From Fodinibacter sp963800505 (GTDB lineage Bacteria; Actinomycetota; Actinomycetes; Actinomycetales; Dermatophilaceae): DNA of 64,000 bases. The notes under the pieces are model-generated. The model ran no database searches. It saw only the letters and a program-made list of their open reading frames with translations, and was not told the DNA's origin. Positions 43,812 through 52,903 of the stretch are shown one piece after another. The translations under genes were made by a program, and so were the position numbers. The stretch spans positions 1-64,000 of the forward strand of contig CAWDBL010000020.1 in assembly GCA_963800505.1 (NCBI GenBank). Reading direction: 5' to 3'. The first letter of the stretch is position 1. Every line of letters starts with the position of its first letter.

Positions 43812-44810
43812 GTGGACCTCGACGCGTACCTCATGGCCCACCGGGCCCAGTGGCAGCGGCTCGAGGAGCTGACCTCCCGGCGGCGCCTCACCGGGGCCGA
43901 GGCCGACGAGCTGCTCGACCTCTACCAGCGGGTGTCGACCCACCTGTCGGTGGTGCGCTCGGCCAGCCCCGACCCCTCGGTGGTCACCTACCTCTCGTCC
44001 CTGCTCGCGCGCGCCCGCGGCACCTCGGCCGGCGCCCGGACGGCCACCTGGACCGACCTGCTCCGCTTCTTCACCCGCACCTTCCCGGCGGCGCTCTACC
44101 GCACCCGCTGGTGGTGGGGGACCACCGCCCTGGCCAGCGTGGCGCTGGCCGCCCTCGTCGCCTGGTGGGCGGTCGGCCACCCCGAGGTGTGGACCAGCCG
44201 GATGACGCCGGCCGAGATCCAGGCCTACGTCGGCACCGACTTCGAGAACTACTACTCCGAGTTCCCGCACGGCGAGTTCGGCACCCTGGTGTGGGTCAAC
44301 AACGCCCGGGTGGCGGCGCTGTGCATCGCCCTGGGGGTGCTCGGGCTGCCGGTGCTGTTCCTCATCGGCAGCAACGTGGTCAACGTGGGGGTCGTCGCCG
44401 CGCTGATGCTCAGCTATGACCGGGGCGCGCTGTTCTTCGGCCTGATCCTGCCGCACGGGCTGCTCGAGCTGACCGCGGTGTTCGTGGCCGGCGGGGTCGG
44501 GCTGCGGCTGTTCTGGTCGTGGGTCGAGCCGGGGGCGATGAGCCGGGTGGAGTCCTTCGCCAAGGAGGGTCGCACCGCCATCGCGGTCGCCCTCGGGCTG
44601 ATCGCCGTGCTGTTCGTCAGCGGCTCGATCGAGGGCTTCGTCACCCCCTCGGGGCTGCCGACGTGGGCCCGGATCGGCATCGGCATCACCGTCGAGGCGC
44701 TGTTCCTCGCCTACGTCTTCGTGGTCGGGCGCGCGGCGGTGCGCGACGGCGCCACGGGTGACGTCATGGCCCGGGATGCCGGGGACGTCGCCCCCGCGAC
44801 CGCCGCCTGA
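43812..44810 (+). CDS. SpoIIM-family membrane protein
   Basis: This 332-aa protein has a cytoplasmic N-terminus (LDAYLMAHRAQWQRLEELTS) and about six spans, and shows the stage II sporulation M domain with YYSEFPHGEFGTLVWVNNAR and LPHGLLELTAVFVAGGVGLR. In non-sporulating actinobacteria it is paired with RDD and MoxR/DUF58 genes. The role is unknown and probably concerns the envelope. It is divergent from the RDD gene with 53 bp between starts. Confidence 0.88.
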   Translation: MDLDAYLMAHRAQWQRLEELTSRRRLTGAEADELLDLYQRVSTHLSVVRSASPDPSVVTYLSSLLARARGTSAGARTATWTDLLRFFTRTFPAALYRTRWWWGTTALASVALAALVAWWAVGHPEVWTSRMTPAEIQAYVGTDFENYYSEFPHGEFGTLVWVNNARVAALCIALGVLGLPVLFLIGSNVVNVGVVAALMLSYDRGALFFGLILPHGLLELTAVFVAGGVGLRLFWSWVEPGAMSRVESFAKEGRTAIAVALGLIAVLFVSGSIEGFVTPSGLPTWARIGIGITVEALFLAYVFVVGRAAVRDGATGDVMARDAGDVAPATAA

Positions 44811-44921
44811 CCGGCATCCCGGCTCGTGAGCCGTGGCCGTACGGCGGCTCCCGGCTCGTTGTCAGGTGGGCAGGTACCGCGCTGCGTGTCACGATGGGCT
44901 GATCGGACGAAGGAGCACGCC

Positions 44922-45263
44922 ATGGCCAGCACCCGCATCCCCCGATCGACCGTTCCGCGCGGCACCGTCACCGGCGCTGAGGGGTACGCAGTCGGCGACA
45001 ACGGCGAGTACTTCGCCGTCGGCCGTCGGTGCCGCCACCTGCGGGCCGACCTCGCGGAGGGCAGCATCGACGCCGACGGCTGCCTGGTCTGCCCCTGGCA
45101 TCAGGCGAAGTACGACGTGAAGACGGGGCGGATGACGCGGGGACCGCAGGGCGTGTTCGCCAAGATCCCGGGCCTGGATGCCGCGTTCGTCGCGCTCACC
45201 AAGGCCTGGCCGCTGCACCGCGGCACGGTCACCGTCGACGGCGACGAGCTCGAGATCGTCTGA
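44922..45263 (+). CDS. Rieske [2Fe-2S] domain protein
   Basis: This 113-aa soluble protein has both Rieske cluster motifs: CRH near residue 30 and CPWH near residue 50 (GCLVCPWHQAKYDVKTGRMT). Size and lack of other domains suit a ferredoxin-like electron carrier for an oxygenase or reductase. No partner gene is adjacent. The ATG at 44922 has AAGGAG about 7 bp upstream. Confidence 0.9.
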   Translation: MASTRIPRSTVPRGTVTGAEGYAVGDNGEYFAVGRRCRHLRADLAEGSIDADGCLVCPWHQAKYDVKTGRMTRGPQGVFAKIPGLDAAFVALTKAWPLHRGTVTVDGDELEIV

Positions 45264-45277
45264 CCCGGCACGGCATG

Positions 45278-45315
45278 GGTGTGCCCACGCAACCCGAGGG
45301 TCACGTGGGCACACC
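45278..45315. terminator. Bidirectional hairpin with 12-bp stem
   Basis: GGTGTGCCCACG (45278-45289) is perfectly inverted at 45304-45315 around a 14-base loop, between the converging Rieske and peptidase genes. Confidence 0.75.
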
Positions 45316-45332
45316 ACCGCAGCGCCGGCCGG

Positions 45333-47189
45333 TCAGCGGCGGGGCGTGCCTCCCGGAACCGGCGGCACGACCGGGGGCAGCTTCTTCGCGCCCTGCGCGC
45401 CGCGTGCCAGCGGGCCCCCGACCGGGTCGGTGAACGGCTGGGAGTCACCGACGCAGGTCTTACCGGCGGCCGGCACCCGCTTCGTGAGCAGGTAGCGGTC
45501 GACCGCGGTGGTGACGCAGGCCGACGTGCCGTATGCCGTGTGCCCCCAGCTGTTGCTGCTCAGCAGCCGGCTGTTGGGCAGCAGCTTCGCGGCCTTGACC
45601 GCACCCTGGTAGTTGGTGGCGGGGTCCCAGTAGTTGCCCACGACGAGAACCGGGTTGGCCGTCGCCCGGGTGAACGGGCCACGGTAGGAGTCCTCGTCAC
45701 GCACGGTCCAGGTCGAGCTCGCGCACGGTGCCGAGGCCCAGGTCCACAGCCGGCCGAAGCCCGGTGCCGTGCTGTCGTTGCGCGCGGCGAACGTCGCCCA
45801 GTCGCTGGCGCGGCTCGGGTTGCGTCCGTCGGTGCACAGCACCGACTGGAACGCCTCCGGCCCGTTGAAGTAGGGGAACGCCCAGCCCACCGAGCGGGCC
45901 AGCCGCTGCTTGGTCGCGGCGGTGGCGCGGGTCTTCGCCGCCTGGCCCTTCACCTTGGCGAGCAGACCCTGGCGGGCGGCCACCTGGCGCTCGGCCAGCG
46001 GGGTGCCCGGGTCGGCCGGGGGCTCGAGCAGGCTCAGCACCATGCTGAGGTCGCTGTCGACCCACATCCAGCCGTCGGGCGAGTAGAGGTCGCTCAGCAG
46101 GAACGAGACCAGCACCGGGTAGGTGATCTCGAAGAACACCTCGCCGGTCTGCTCGTCGACGAGCTGCACCGGGGCGGCCTTGATGTCGGCCACGATCTCG
46201 GCGTACTTCTTCACCGGGTCGCCGGCCGCGGCCAGCATGCACCGGTCGGGCCCGGCCGTGCGGCAGCGCACCAGGATCTCGTTCAGCGCCTTCGTGGCGC
46301 CCTCACCCGAGCGCAGCCGCTGGGTCTGGGGCACGGATGCCGTGGCGGCGGTGCCGGCCCACGCGACGGGGTCGAGCACCCCGTCGATGGCGACGGCTCG
46401 CACCCGGTCGGGGAAGAGGTTGGCGTAGACGTTGCCCAGGTAGGTGCCGTACGAGAACCCGAGGTAGGTGAGCTGCTTGTCACCGGTCATCCGGCGCAGC
46501 ACGTCCATGTCACGCGCCACCTCGGCGGTCGACATCGAGGCCGACAGCGGCCGACCGGTGGTCGAGCAGGCTCGCCCGAAGTTCTCCGACGCGCGCACGT
46601 AGGCGCGCACCTCGGGGCGCTCGAACGGGAAGGGGAGGTCGAAGATCGGCTGGATGGCGTCGTACTGCTGGCCGAGGTTGGTCCAGCACTTGACGTTGTC
46701 GCTGTAGTTGGTGCCGCGCGGGTCGAAGCCCATGATGTCGAAGCGGTCGAGCAGGTCTGCGCCGAGGAAGCCCGGGGCTGCCGCCGCGATCTCGACCCCG
46801 GAGCCGCCCGGGCCGCCGGGGTTGAGGAACAGGGTCCCGATCCGTCGGGCGGGGTCACGGGCCGGGATGCGCAGCACCGCGACATCGGTCGTCGGCCCGC
46901 TCGGCTTGTCGTAGTCGAGCGGCAGCGGCACGGTGGCGCACTCGGCGTTCGGTGCGAACGGCTCGCACGTGAACCAGTCCGGCCGGGGTGTCTTCACCCG
47001 GTCGACCCGGCGCGCCTCGGCGGCGCTGGTGCGTTGCGCGACAGGCGCTTTCGCCGGCGCGACCACCGCAGTGGCTCCGGACGCTGCCGGAGCCGGGGCG
47101 GCCGTGGCCGCTCCCATCGTGAGTGTCGAGGCCGCGACGGCACCGACGACCGTCAGCACCACCCCGAACCCAGGACGACGTCTCTGCAT
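45333..47189 (-). CDS. Secreted alpha/beta-hydrolase, tripeptidyl-aminopeptidase (Tap) type
   Basis: This 618-aa protein has a signal peptide (RRRPGFGVVLTVVGAVAAST, cleavage near residues 30-34). The hydrolase core follows with oxyanion loop LNPGGPGGSGVEIA, nucleophile elbow GFSYGTYLGNVYAN, catalytic aspartate region VVGNYWDPATNYQGA and histidine in SWGHTAYGTSACV. The last is in a TAP-like C-terminal domain. Such enzymes remove N-terminal tripeptides from secreted proteins. The ATG at 47189 follows a GGAGGAAGAG site. The frame is intact. Confidence 0.9.
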   Translation of the reverse strand: MQRRRPGFGVVLTVVGAVAASTLTMGAATAAPAPAASGATAVVAPAKAPVAQRTSAAEARRVDRVKTPRPDWFTCEPFAPNAECATVPLPLDYDKPSGPTTDVAVLRIPARDPARRIGTLFLNPGGPGGSGVEIAAAAPGFLGADLLDRFDIMGFDPRGTNYSDNVKCWTNLGQQYDAIQPIFDLPFPFERPEVRAYVRASENFGRACSTTGRPLSASMSTAEVARDMDVLRRMTGDKQLTYLGFSYGTYLGNVYANLFPDRVRAVAIDGVLDPVAWAGTAATASVPQTQRLRSGEGATKALNEILVRCRTAGPDRCMLAAAGDPVKKYAEIVADIKAAPVQLVDEQTGEVFFEITYPVLVSFLLSDLYSPDGWMWVDSDLSMVLSLLEPPADPGTPLAERQVAARQGLLAKVKGQAAKTRATAATKQRLARSVGWAFPYFNGPEAFQSVLCTDGRNPSRASDWATFAARNDSTAPGFGRLWTWASAPCASSTWTVRDEDSYRGPFTRATANPVLVVGNYWDPATNYQGAVKAAKLLPNSRLLSSNSWGHTAYGTSACVTTAVDRYLLTKRVPAAGKTCVGDSQPFTDPVGGPLARGAQGAKKLPPVVPPVPGGTPRR

Positions 47190-47298
47190 GTCTCTTCCTC
47201 CCCGATTCCGGAACGTCCGGCACCCCCACGGTGGCGATCCGACCGGATCGAGGTTCACTCTGTCGGCGCCCGGTCAGGGGCACAACCGGAAGCGGGGT

Positions 47299-47330
47299 GT
47301 GGTGCGTTGCGAGAATTCGCAATGCACCAC
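47299..47330. terminator. Palindromic hairpin after the DUF58 operon
   Basis: GTGGTGCGTTGC at 47299-47310 pairs with GCAATGCACCAC at 47319-47330 with one mismatch. It lies 7 bp downstream of the DUF58 stop on the minus strand and upstream of the peptidase gene. It may end the long MoxR operon. Confidence 0.6.
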
Positions 47331-47336
47331 TGCGGC

Positions 47337-48629
47337 TCAGAGCAGGCCCTGCCGCTTGAGCATCAGGTAGTGGTCGGCCAGGCGCACCGGCAGGTCGTCG
47401 GGTGCGGCGTCGATGACGTCGACACCGAGCTGCTCGAGCGCGGATGCCGTGCGCCTGCGCAGCGCGACCGTGCGTTCCGCGGCGGCCGCGTCGTAGACCT
47501 CTCCGGTGGTGGTTCGGGTGGCCCGCATCGTCGCCAGAGCCGGGTCGCTGACCGAGGCGACGACGACCCGGTGGTGGGCGGCCAGCGCCGGCAGCACCGG
47601 CAGCAGCCCCTCCTCGATCGCGGACGACTCCAGCGAGGTGAGCAGCACGACCAGGGCCCGGTGGGTGCCGAGCCGCACCACCTCGGTGGCCAGGGCCGAC
47701 CAGTCGGCCTCGACCAGCCGCGGCTCGACCGGTGCGAGGTTCGAGATCGTGTCGTGCAGCAGCCGGGCCCGGTCGGTCCCCGAGATCCGCGCGTGCACCA
47801 CCCGGTCACCGGCGATCACCTGCACCCGGTCACGGGCGTGGCCGGCGAGTGCGGTGAGGAGCAGCGCGGCGTCCATCGCGGCATCCAACCGCGGCGCGTC
47901 GCCGATCCGGCCGGCGCTGGTGCGGGAGGTGTCGAGCACGATGACCACCCGGCGGTGCTGCTCGGGCTGCCAGGTGCGCACGACCAGGTGCTGGCGCCGG
48001 GCGGTGGCGCGCCAGTCGATCGAGCGCACGTCGTCTCCCTCGACGTACTCGCGCAGGCTGTCGAACTCGGTGCCCTGGCCGCGGATGCGCACTGCGGCAC
48101 GCCCGTCGAGCTGGCGCAGCACCGCGAGCCGGCTCGGCAGGTGCTTGCGGGAGGGGAACGGGTGCAGTGCGCGGATCGACCCGGGCACGGGGAGCGACCG
48201 CTGCCGGGCGGCCAGGCCGAGCGGCCCGAGCACCCGCACGGTGACCCGGTCGGCCACCCGGTCGCCGCGCCGGGTGGGCACCAGGTGGGTGGTCAGGCGC
48301 ACCCGCTCGTGCGGCGGCACGGCGAGCTCGTGCACGGCATCCACGGCGCCCGCCGACGGGGGCCACGCGTCACGCAGCACGCCGCGGACCCCGCGCCCAG
48401 AGGTGTTGGTGACCCAGAGGCTGCTCGTCGTGGTCTCGCCGAGCCGCACCTGGGTGGGGTCGCCGCGCACGATGCTCAGCACCCGCGGGCGGCTGGCGAG
48501 CAGCACGTCGAGGGCCACCAGCACGATGACGAGCAGCAGCCACCAGCGCACGGTCGACAGGTGCGGCCAGATGGCGACCGGTGCCAGCCCGAGCAGGGCC
48601 AGCACGACGGCGCGCCAGGTGATCGCCAT
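47337..48629 (-). CDS. DUF58 (vWA-like) protein
   Basis: This 430-aa protein has two N-terminal membrane helices (VVLALLGLAPVAIW and WWLLLVIVLVALDVLL) and the conserved DUF58 segment YVEGDDVRSIDWRATARRQH, followed by a von Willebrand A-like fold (VVIVLDTSRTSAGRIGDAPR). It works with the MoxR ATPase encoded just upstream, probably as an envelope-associated assembly or chaperone partner. Its ATG shares a base with the moxR stop. Confidence 0.88.
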   Translation of the reverse strand: MAITWRAVVLALLGLAPVAIWPHLSTVRWWLLLVIVLVALDVLLASRPRVLSIVRGDPTQVRLGETTTSSLWVTNTSGRGVRGVLRDAWPPSAGAVDAVHELAVPPHERVRLTTHLVPTRRGDRVADRVTVRVLGPLGLAARQRSLPVPGSIRALHPFPSRKHLPSRLAVLRQLDGRAAVRIRGQGTEFDSLREYVEGDDVRSIDWRATARRQHLVVRTWQPEQHRRVVIVLDTSRTSAGRIGDAPRLDAAMDAALLLTALAGHARDRVQVIAGDRVVHARISGTDRARLLHDTISNLAPVEPRLVEADWSALATEVVRLGTHRALVVLLTSLESSAIEEGLLPVLPALAAHHRVVVASVSDPALATMRATRTTTGEVYDAAAAERTVALRRRTASALEQLGVDVIDAAPDDLPVRLADHYLMLKRQGLL

Positions 48630-49711
48630 CAGCGGGGGACGGGCACCGAGCCGAGCGCGCTCTCGAGCACCGCGCCCACGCCGACGCCCTCGAGCTCGGC
48701 CTCGGGGCGCAGCGAGAGCCGGTGCGCGAGCGTGGCGTGCGCCAGCGCCTTGACGTCGTCGGGCGTGACGAAGGTGCGGCCGGCGAGCCAGGCCCAGGCC
48801 CGGCTGGTCGCCATCAGGGCGGTGGCGCCACGCGGCGAGACGCCCAGGGCGAGCGAGGGAGACACCCGGGTGGCCCGGGCGATGTCGACGATGTAGGTCG
48901 CGATCTCGTCGGAGACCGCCACCTCGCGCACCGCCGCGACGCCGGCGTCGAGGTCGGCGACGGTCGCGGCGGGCCGGATGCCGGCCGCGGCCAGGTCGCG
49001 CGGGTCGAACCCGCTCGCGTGCCGGCGCAGCACCTGCACCTCGTCGCCACGCTGCGGCAGCGGCAGCACCACCTTGAGCAGGAACCGGTCGAGCTGCGCC
49101 TCGGGCAGCGGGTAGGTGCCCTCGTACTCGACGGGGTTCTGGGTGGCCGCGACCATGAACGGCGAGGGCAGCGGGTGCGGCTGGCCGTCGACGCTGACCT
49201 GTCGCTCCTCCATGGCCTCGAGCAGGGCCGACTGGGTCTTCGGGGGCGTGCGGTTGATCTCGTCGGCGAGCATCAGGTTGGTGAAGACCGGGCCGGGGCG
49301 GAAGGTGAAGTCGCTCGCCCGGGCGTCGTAGACCAGCGAGCCGGTGAGGTCGCCGGGCATCAGGTCGGGGGTGAACTGCACCCGCTTGGTGTCGACGTCG
49401 AGGGCCGCGGCCAGGGCGCGCACGAGCAGCGTCTTGGCGACGCCGGGCACGCCCTCGAGCAGGATGTGGCCGCGGCAGAGCAGGGCGACGAGCAGGCCGG
49501 CCACGGCGGCGTCCTGGCCGACGACGGCCTTGGCCACCTCGGCGCGCACGGCCAGCAGGGCCGAGCGGGCGCGCAGGGCGTCGGCCGACGGCTCGGATGC
49601 CGTGAACGGGGCGCCCGCGGTCGGCGCACCTTGGGCGGGTGGTGGCGTCACGGCATCCGGCTGTGGCGGAACGGGGTTCGGGGCCGGCGGACCGGTGGGG
49701 TGCTCGGTCAT
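48629..49711 (-). CDS. MoxR-family AAA+ ATPase
   Basis: This 360-aa protein has Walker A LLEGVPGVAKTLLVRALAAA near residue 83, Walker B LMLADEINRTPPKTQSALLE with sensor ATQNPVEYEGTYPLPEAQLD, and arginine finger LDRF. The N-terminal about 45 residues are a proline/alanine-rich extension carrying two GGCATCC-type motifs at DNA level. MoxR proteins act as chaperones that activate vWA-domain partners, here DUF58. The operon order DUF4129, DUF4350, MoxR, DUF58 is the standard actinobacterial set. Confidence 0.93.
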   Translation of the reverse strand: MTEHPTGPPAPNPVPPQPDAVTPPPAQGAPTAGAPFTASEPSADALRARSALLAVRAEVAKAVVGQDAAVAGLLVALLCRGHILLEGVPGVAKTLLVRALAAALDVDTKRVQFTPDLMPGDLTGSLVYDARASDFTFRPGPVFTNLMLADEINRTPPKTQSALLEAMEERQVSVDGQPHPLPSPFMVAATQNPVEYEGTYPLPEAQLDRFLLKVVLPLPQRGDEVQVLRRHASGFDPRDLAAAGIRPAATVADLDAGVAAVREVAVSDEIATYIVDIARATRVSPSLALGVSPRGATALMATSRAWAWLAGRTFVTPDDVKALAHATLAHRLSLRPEAELEGVGVGAVLESALGSVPVPR

Positions 49712-50958
49712 GGGTGTCGGACTCTCTCCTCGAGGTCGGTGAGCTGCTGGGCCAGGTGGATCAGGGCGGTGTCGTCGGGCGGGGGCGGCCCGAACAGGAT
49801 GTCAGCCACCTGCGCGGGCTGGAGACCGGTGGCTCGCGACGTCGCGTGCACCACGGCATCCGGCCCGGCGCCGCGGCCGACGGCCAGGCGTTGGGCGAGG
49901 CGTTCGGCGGCCCCGGCGCGCAGCACGGCGGCCGCGCGGGACCGGTCACCGGCCCGGCGGTAGAGGCGCCCGCGGCTCTCGGTGGTCTCGATCGCGCGCA
50001 CCACGACGGGCAGCGGCTCGCGCACGAGACGGCCGAGGCGGCGGCCCCGGGCCAGCGCGAGGAGCACCACGGCGGCCAGGAGAAGGGCGATGGCGGGCGT
50101 GGTCCACGCCGGCCAGACCGACGGGTCGCCTTCGGCCTCGACGTCACCGGGCCCGGGGGCGAGGACGTCGGTGTCACCGGGCTGGTACCAGACCAGCCGG
50201 GGGGTCGCGCCGAGGGCCCGCACGGCGGTGCCGGCGTGGCTGTCGTCGGTGATCACCGTGTTCGCCCAGGCCGGGCCGAGGCCGGTGATGACCGTGTCGG
50301 GGTGGGCCGAGGTGCTGTCGAGCTCGATCAGGGCCGAGCCGTAGGCGGCATCGGGGTCGGGCTGGTCAGGTGGTCCGTCCGGCGACGGCACCACGAAGCA
50401 CCGGCGGGCGCCGGCGTCAGCGCCGGTCGCGAGGTAGCGGGCGTCCCACACCGAGACCACGTCGGCCGGCCGGGCCACCTCGGAGTCGTCGCAGCCGGCC
50501 ACGAGGTCGATGCCGCCGCCGCCGAAGGCCTGCACCGGCAGCCCCAGCTGCCGCAGCTGCTCGCTGGTGGCCCCCGCCACCACGAGCCGACCGGCCGGCC
50601 GGGCTGCGTCGGCCAGCCGTGCGGCCGCACCCGGGCCGAGCTCGGCGGTGTTGCCGACGAACACCGTGGTGTCGGCATCCGGATCGGCGTCCTCGAGCGC
50701 GCCGATCGAGCGCACGACCTCGACGTCGACGCCCTGCTGACGCAGCACCTCGGCGAGCGCTCGGGCTCCCTCCGGACCGGTGCCCTCGGGGTCGAGCGCC
50801 GTGGTGGGGCGTTGCGTGGACAGGCCGAGCAGACCCAGCAGCACGAGGCCGAGGACGACCAGGCCGACGAAGGTCGCGGTGCGCCGCACGCGCTTTCGGT
50901 CCCAGCCGGGCTTGCCCGCGGGTGGCGCCTGGGCGGTGGTGGTGGCGGTGGTGCTCAT
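49708..50958 (-). CDS. DUF4350-domain membrane protein
   Basis: This 416-aa protein has a first span near residue 30 (RRTATFVGLVVLGLVLLGLL), then an outer domain (about 50-245) with the DUF4350 pattern GTGPEGARALAEVLRQQGVD and FVGNTAELGPGAAA. A second span follows near 265 (AIALLLAAVVLLALARGRRL), then a cytoplasmic tail. It is between DUF4129 and moxR with 4-bp overlaps on both sides. The function is unknown. Confidence 0.85.
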   Translation of the reverse strand: MSTTATTTAQAPPAGKPGWDRKRVRRTATFVGLVVLGLVLLGLLGLSTQRPTTALDPEGTGPEGARALAEVLRQQGVDVEVVRSIGALEDADPDADTTVFVGNTAELGPGAAARLADAARPAGRLVVAGATSEQLRQLGLPVQAFGGGGIDLVAGCDDSEVARPADVVSVWDARYLATGADAGARRCFVVPSPDGPPDQPDPDAAYGSALIELDSTSAHPDTVITGLGPAWANTVITDDSHAGTAVRALGATPRLVWYQPGDTDVLAPGPGDVEAEGDPSVWPAWTTPAIALLLAAVVLLALARGRRLGRLVREPLPVVVRAIETTESRGRLYRRAGDRSRAAAVLRAGAAERLAQRLAVGRGAGPDAVVHATSRATGLQPAQVADILFGPPPPDDTALIHLAQQLTDLEERVRHP

Positions 50959-51587
50959 CGGGTGCCCGCGGTGCTGGCCGGGTCGGGGAGCACCGGGCGG
51001 GTCCGGGCCAGCGCGGCGTCGAGCGCGATGACGTCGCGGGCGGACTCGGGGCGGGCGGCGCGGCGGCCGTAGCGCACGGCGTCGAATGCGTCGGCCGCAG
51101 TGGCGAGGGCAGCGGCGGATGCCGGGAACACCGGCCCCAGCTCGACCGCCACCTCGTGCGGGGTGCGACCCGGGAGGTCGGCGAGCAGGGTGCGCTCGAT
51201 CGCCGACCGGGCGATCGCGCGGTAGGCCTCGAGCAGTGCCGTGTCGGCGTCGCCGGCCTCGAACGCCCGGGTGGCGGCGGCCCGGTGCTCGGCTGCGGTG
51301 CGCACCGGCCCGTCGAGCACCCCCGCCCGGCTCGAGCCCGTCATCCGGCGCTCTGCACGCAGCGAGAAGACCAGCACGAGCACGACCACGGCCACGATGA
51401 CGGCGACCGCGATCCAGACCGTCCAGGCGGGGAACCCACCGCCGGTGCCCGAGAACAGGTTGAGCAGCCACTCCCAGAGGCGCTCGAGCACGCCCTTCTG
51501 CTCCTTGTAGATGCCCTTGCGCAGCTCGTCCTCGAGCCACTGCCGTGCCTGCGGCGACGTGGGGTCCAGGGGTGGGTCGAGTCGCAC
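50955..51587 (-). CDS. DUF4129-domain membrane protein
   Basis: This 210-aa protein has an N-terminal helical segment (ARQWLEDELRKGIYKEQKG), one span (VWIAVAVIVAVVVLVLVFSL) and the DUF4129 domain with EAYRAIARSAIERTLLADLP, RTPHEVAVELGP and FDAVRYGRRAA. The start is a GTG at 51587, 4 bp after the previous gene. The domain occurs fused to transglutaminases elsewhere. Here it is a stand-alone member of the MoxR operon. Confidence 0.85.
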   Translation of the reverse strand: MRLDPPLDPTSPQARQWLEDELRKGIYKEQKGVLERLWEWLLNLFSGTGGGFPAWTVWIAVAVIVAVVVLVLVFSLRAERRMTGSSRAGVLDGPVRTAAEHRAAATRAFEAGDADTALLEAYRAIARSAIERTLLADLPGRTPHEVAVELGPVFPASAAALATAADAFDAVRYGRRAARPESARDVIALDAALARTRPVLPDPASTAGTR

Positions 51588-51591
51588 CGGG

Positions 51592-52872
51592 TCAGCGGGC
51601 CCCGGCGGCGCTGGGCCACGGGGCCGGTCCGCCCTGCTGGGACGCGTGGATCAGCTGGACGTCGAGCCCCTCGCGTCGGATGCGCTGGTCGATGGCCATG
51701 AGCGCGTCGACCCCGGCGGAGAACGGGGTGGTGATGGCGCCGCTGATCAGGGTGGCGACGCCGCCGAAGATCGCCTGCCACACGAAGACGGCGCCCTCGT
51801 CCCCGACGGCGAAGACCACGGCGAACCCGACGAGCGTCAGGGGGAAGGTGATCGCGAACGCGGCGAAGCCGACGATCAGGCTGGTGAGGAGCCGGATGCC
51901 GAGGATGCGCCAGAACGGCATCCCGGAGGTGAGCCGCCAGGACCGGGCGAACGCCGAGAACACCCCGCGCTCCTCGAGCACGATGACGGCCGTGACGAAG
52001 GCGAGGCGCGTCCAGAGGAAGAGGTAGAGCGGGACCGACCCGATGGCCGCCAGCACCAGCAGCACGATGGGCGCCGCCTGAGCATCGCCTGCCGCGACGA
52101 GCCACGCGATCGGCGGCCCGAACAGCACGACGATGAGGAGGAGGGCGCCGAGCACGGTGAGCACGACGGCACCAGCGATGGCCGGGAGCCGCCGCTTGGT
52201 GCCGTCCCAGGTCTCGCCGATGCCGACCTTGCGACCGAGGACAGCCTGGCCGATGACGTACGCGAGGAAGCCGGTGAGCGCGATCGTGGCGAAGAACGAG
52301 CCGAGGGTGGGGAGGTTCGAGCCGATGGTGCCGTAGACGCCCGACAGGTCACCGTTGAGCGTCGCGTCCTCCAGGCTTGCGATCCAGGCGCCCAGGGCGG
52401 TGGCCGGCACCAGGCAGATCAGCGAGGTGAGCAGGGCCAGGCCCATGGTCGCAGCGACGTTGCCGCGGATCGCCTTGGTCACCGCACCCCAGAGGTCACC
52501 GAGGGTGAGCGGCCGCAGCGGGATGATGCCGGGGCGGAACTCCAGCCCCCCCACGCGCGGCCCGCCCGGGGGAGGGGGACCGAAGCCCGCGGGCGGGAGT
52601 GCGTAACCGGGAGGGGGCGCGCCGGAACCGGGGGGAGGCGCGGCATACCCGGGCGGTGGCGCGGCGTAACCCGGGGGCGGCGCCTGATAACCCGGCGGCG
52701 GTGCGGCATACCCGGGCGGTGGGGCGGCGTAGCCCGGCGGCGGTGCGGCGTACCCGGGCGGTGGGGCGGCGTAGCCCGGCGGCGGTGCGCCAACCGGGCC
52801 GGGCGGGGCCGGCGGCGGGACCTGCTCCGGAGGCGGCGTCGACCCTGGGGCGACCCATGGCCCCTCACTCAT
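51592..52872 (-). CDS. Multi-span membrane protein with APPPGY repeats
   Basis: This 426-aa protein has an N-terminal about 110 residues that are nearly all copies of PPPGYAA (about nine units). Then come a GLEFRPGIIPLRPLTLGDLW segment and six or more membrane spans resembling the glycerophosphoryl-diester-phosphodiesterase membrane-domain family. The proline-rich arm is probably cytoplasmic and may mediate assembly. Function is unknown. It is the first gene of the MoxR operon, starting with ATG at 52872. Confidence 0.8.
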   Translation of the reverse strand: MSEGPWVAPGSTPPPEQVPPPAPPGPVGAPPPGYAAPPPGYAAPPPGYAAPPPGYAAPPPGYQAPPPGYAAPPPGYAAPPPGSGAPPPGYALPPAGFGPPPPGGPRVGGLEFRPGIIPLRPLTLGDLWGAVTKAIRGNVAATMGLALLTSLICLVPATALGAWIASLEDATLNGDLSGVYGTIGSNLPTLGSFFATIALTGFLAYVIGQAVLGRKVGIGETWDGTKRRLPAIAGAVVLTVLGALLLIVVLFGPPIAWLVAAGDAQAAPIVLLVLAAIGSVPLYLFLWTRLAFVTAVIVLEERGVFSAFARSWRLTSGMPFWRILGIRLLTSLIVGFAAFAITFPLTLVGFAVVFAVGDEGAVFVWQAIFGGVATLISGAITTPFSAGVDALMAIDQRIRREGLDVQLIHASQQGGPAPWPSAAGAR

Positions 52873-52903
52873 TGCGCAACCCTCGATCGACCACGGCACG
52901 ACC

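Noticed and set aside
45279..48896. A 1205-codon open frame on the plus strand
   Set aside because: It runs antisense through the peptidase and DUF58 genes, both with strong motifs on the minus strand. Its translation is low-complexity R/G/A/H-rich, as expected of a GC-rich shadow frame.
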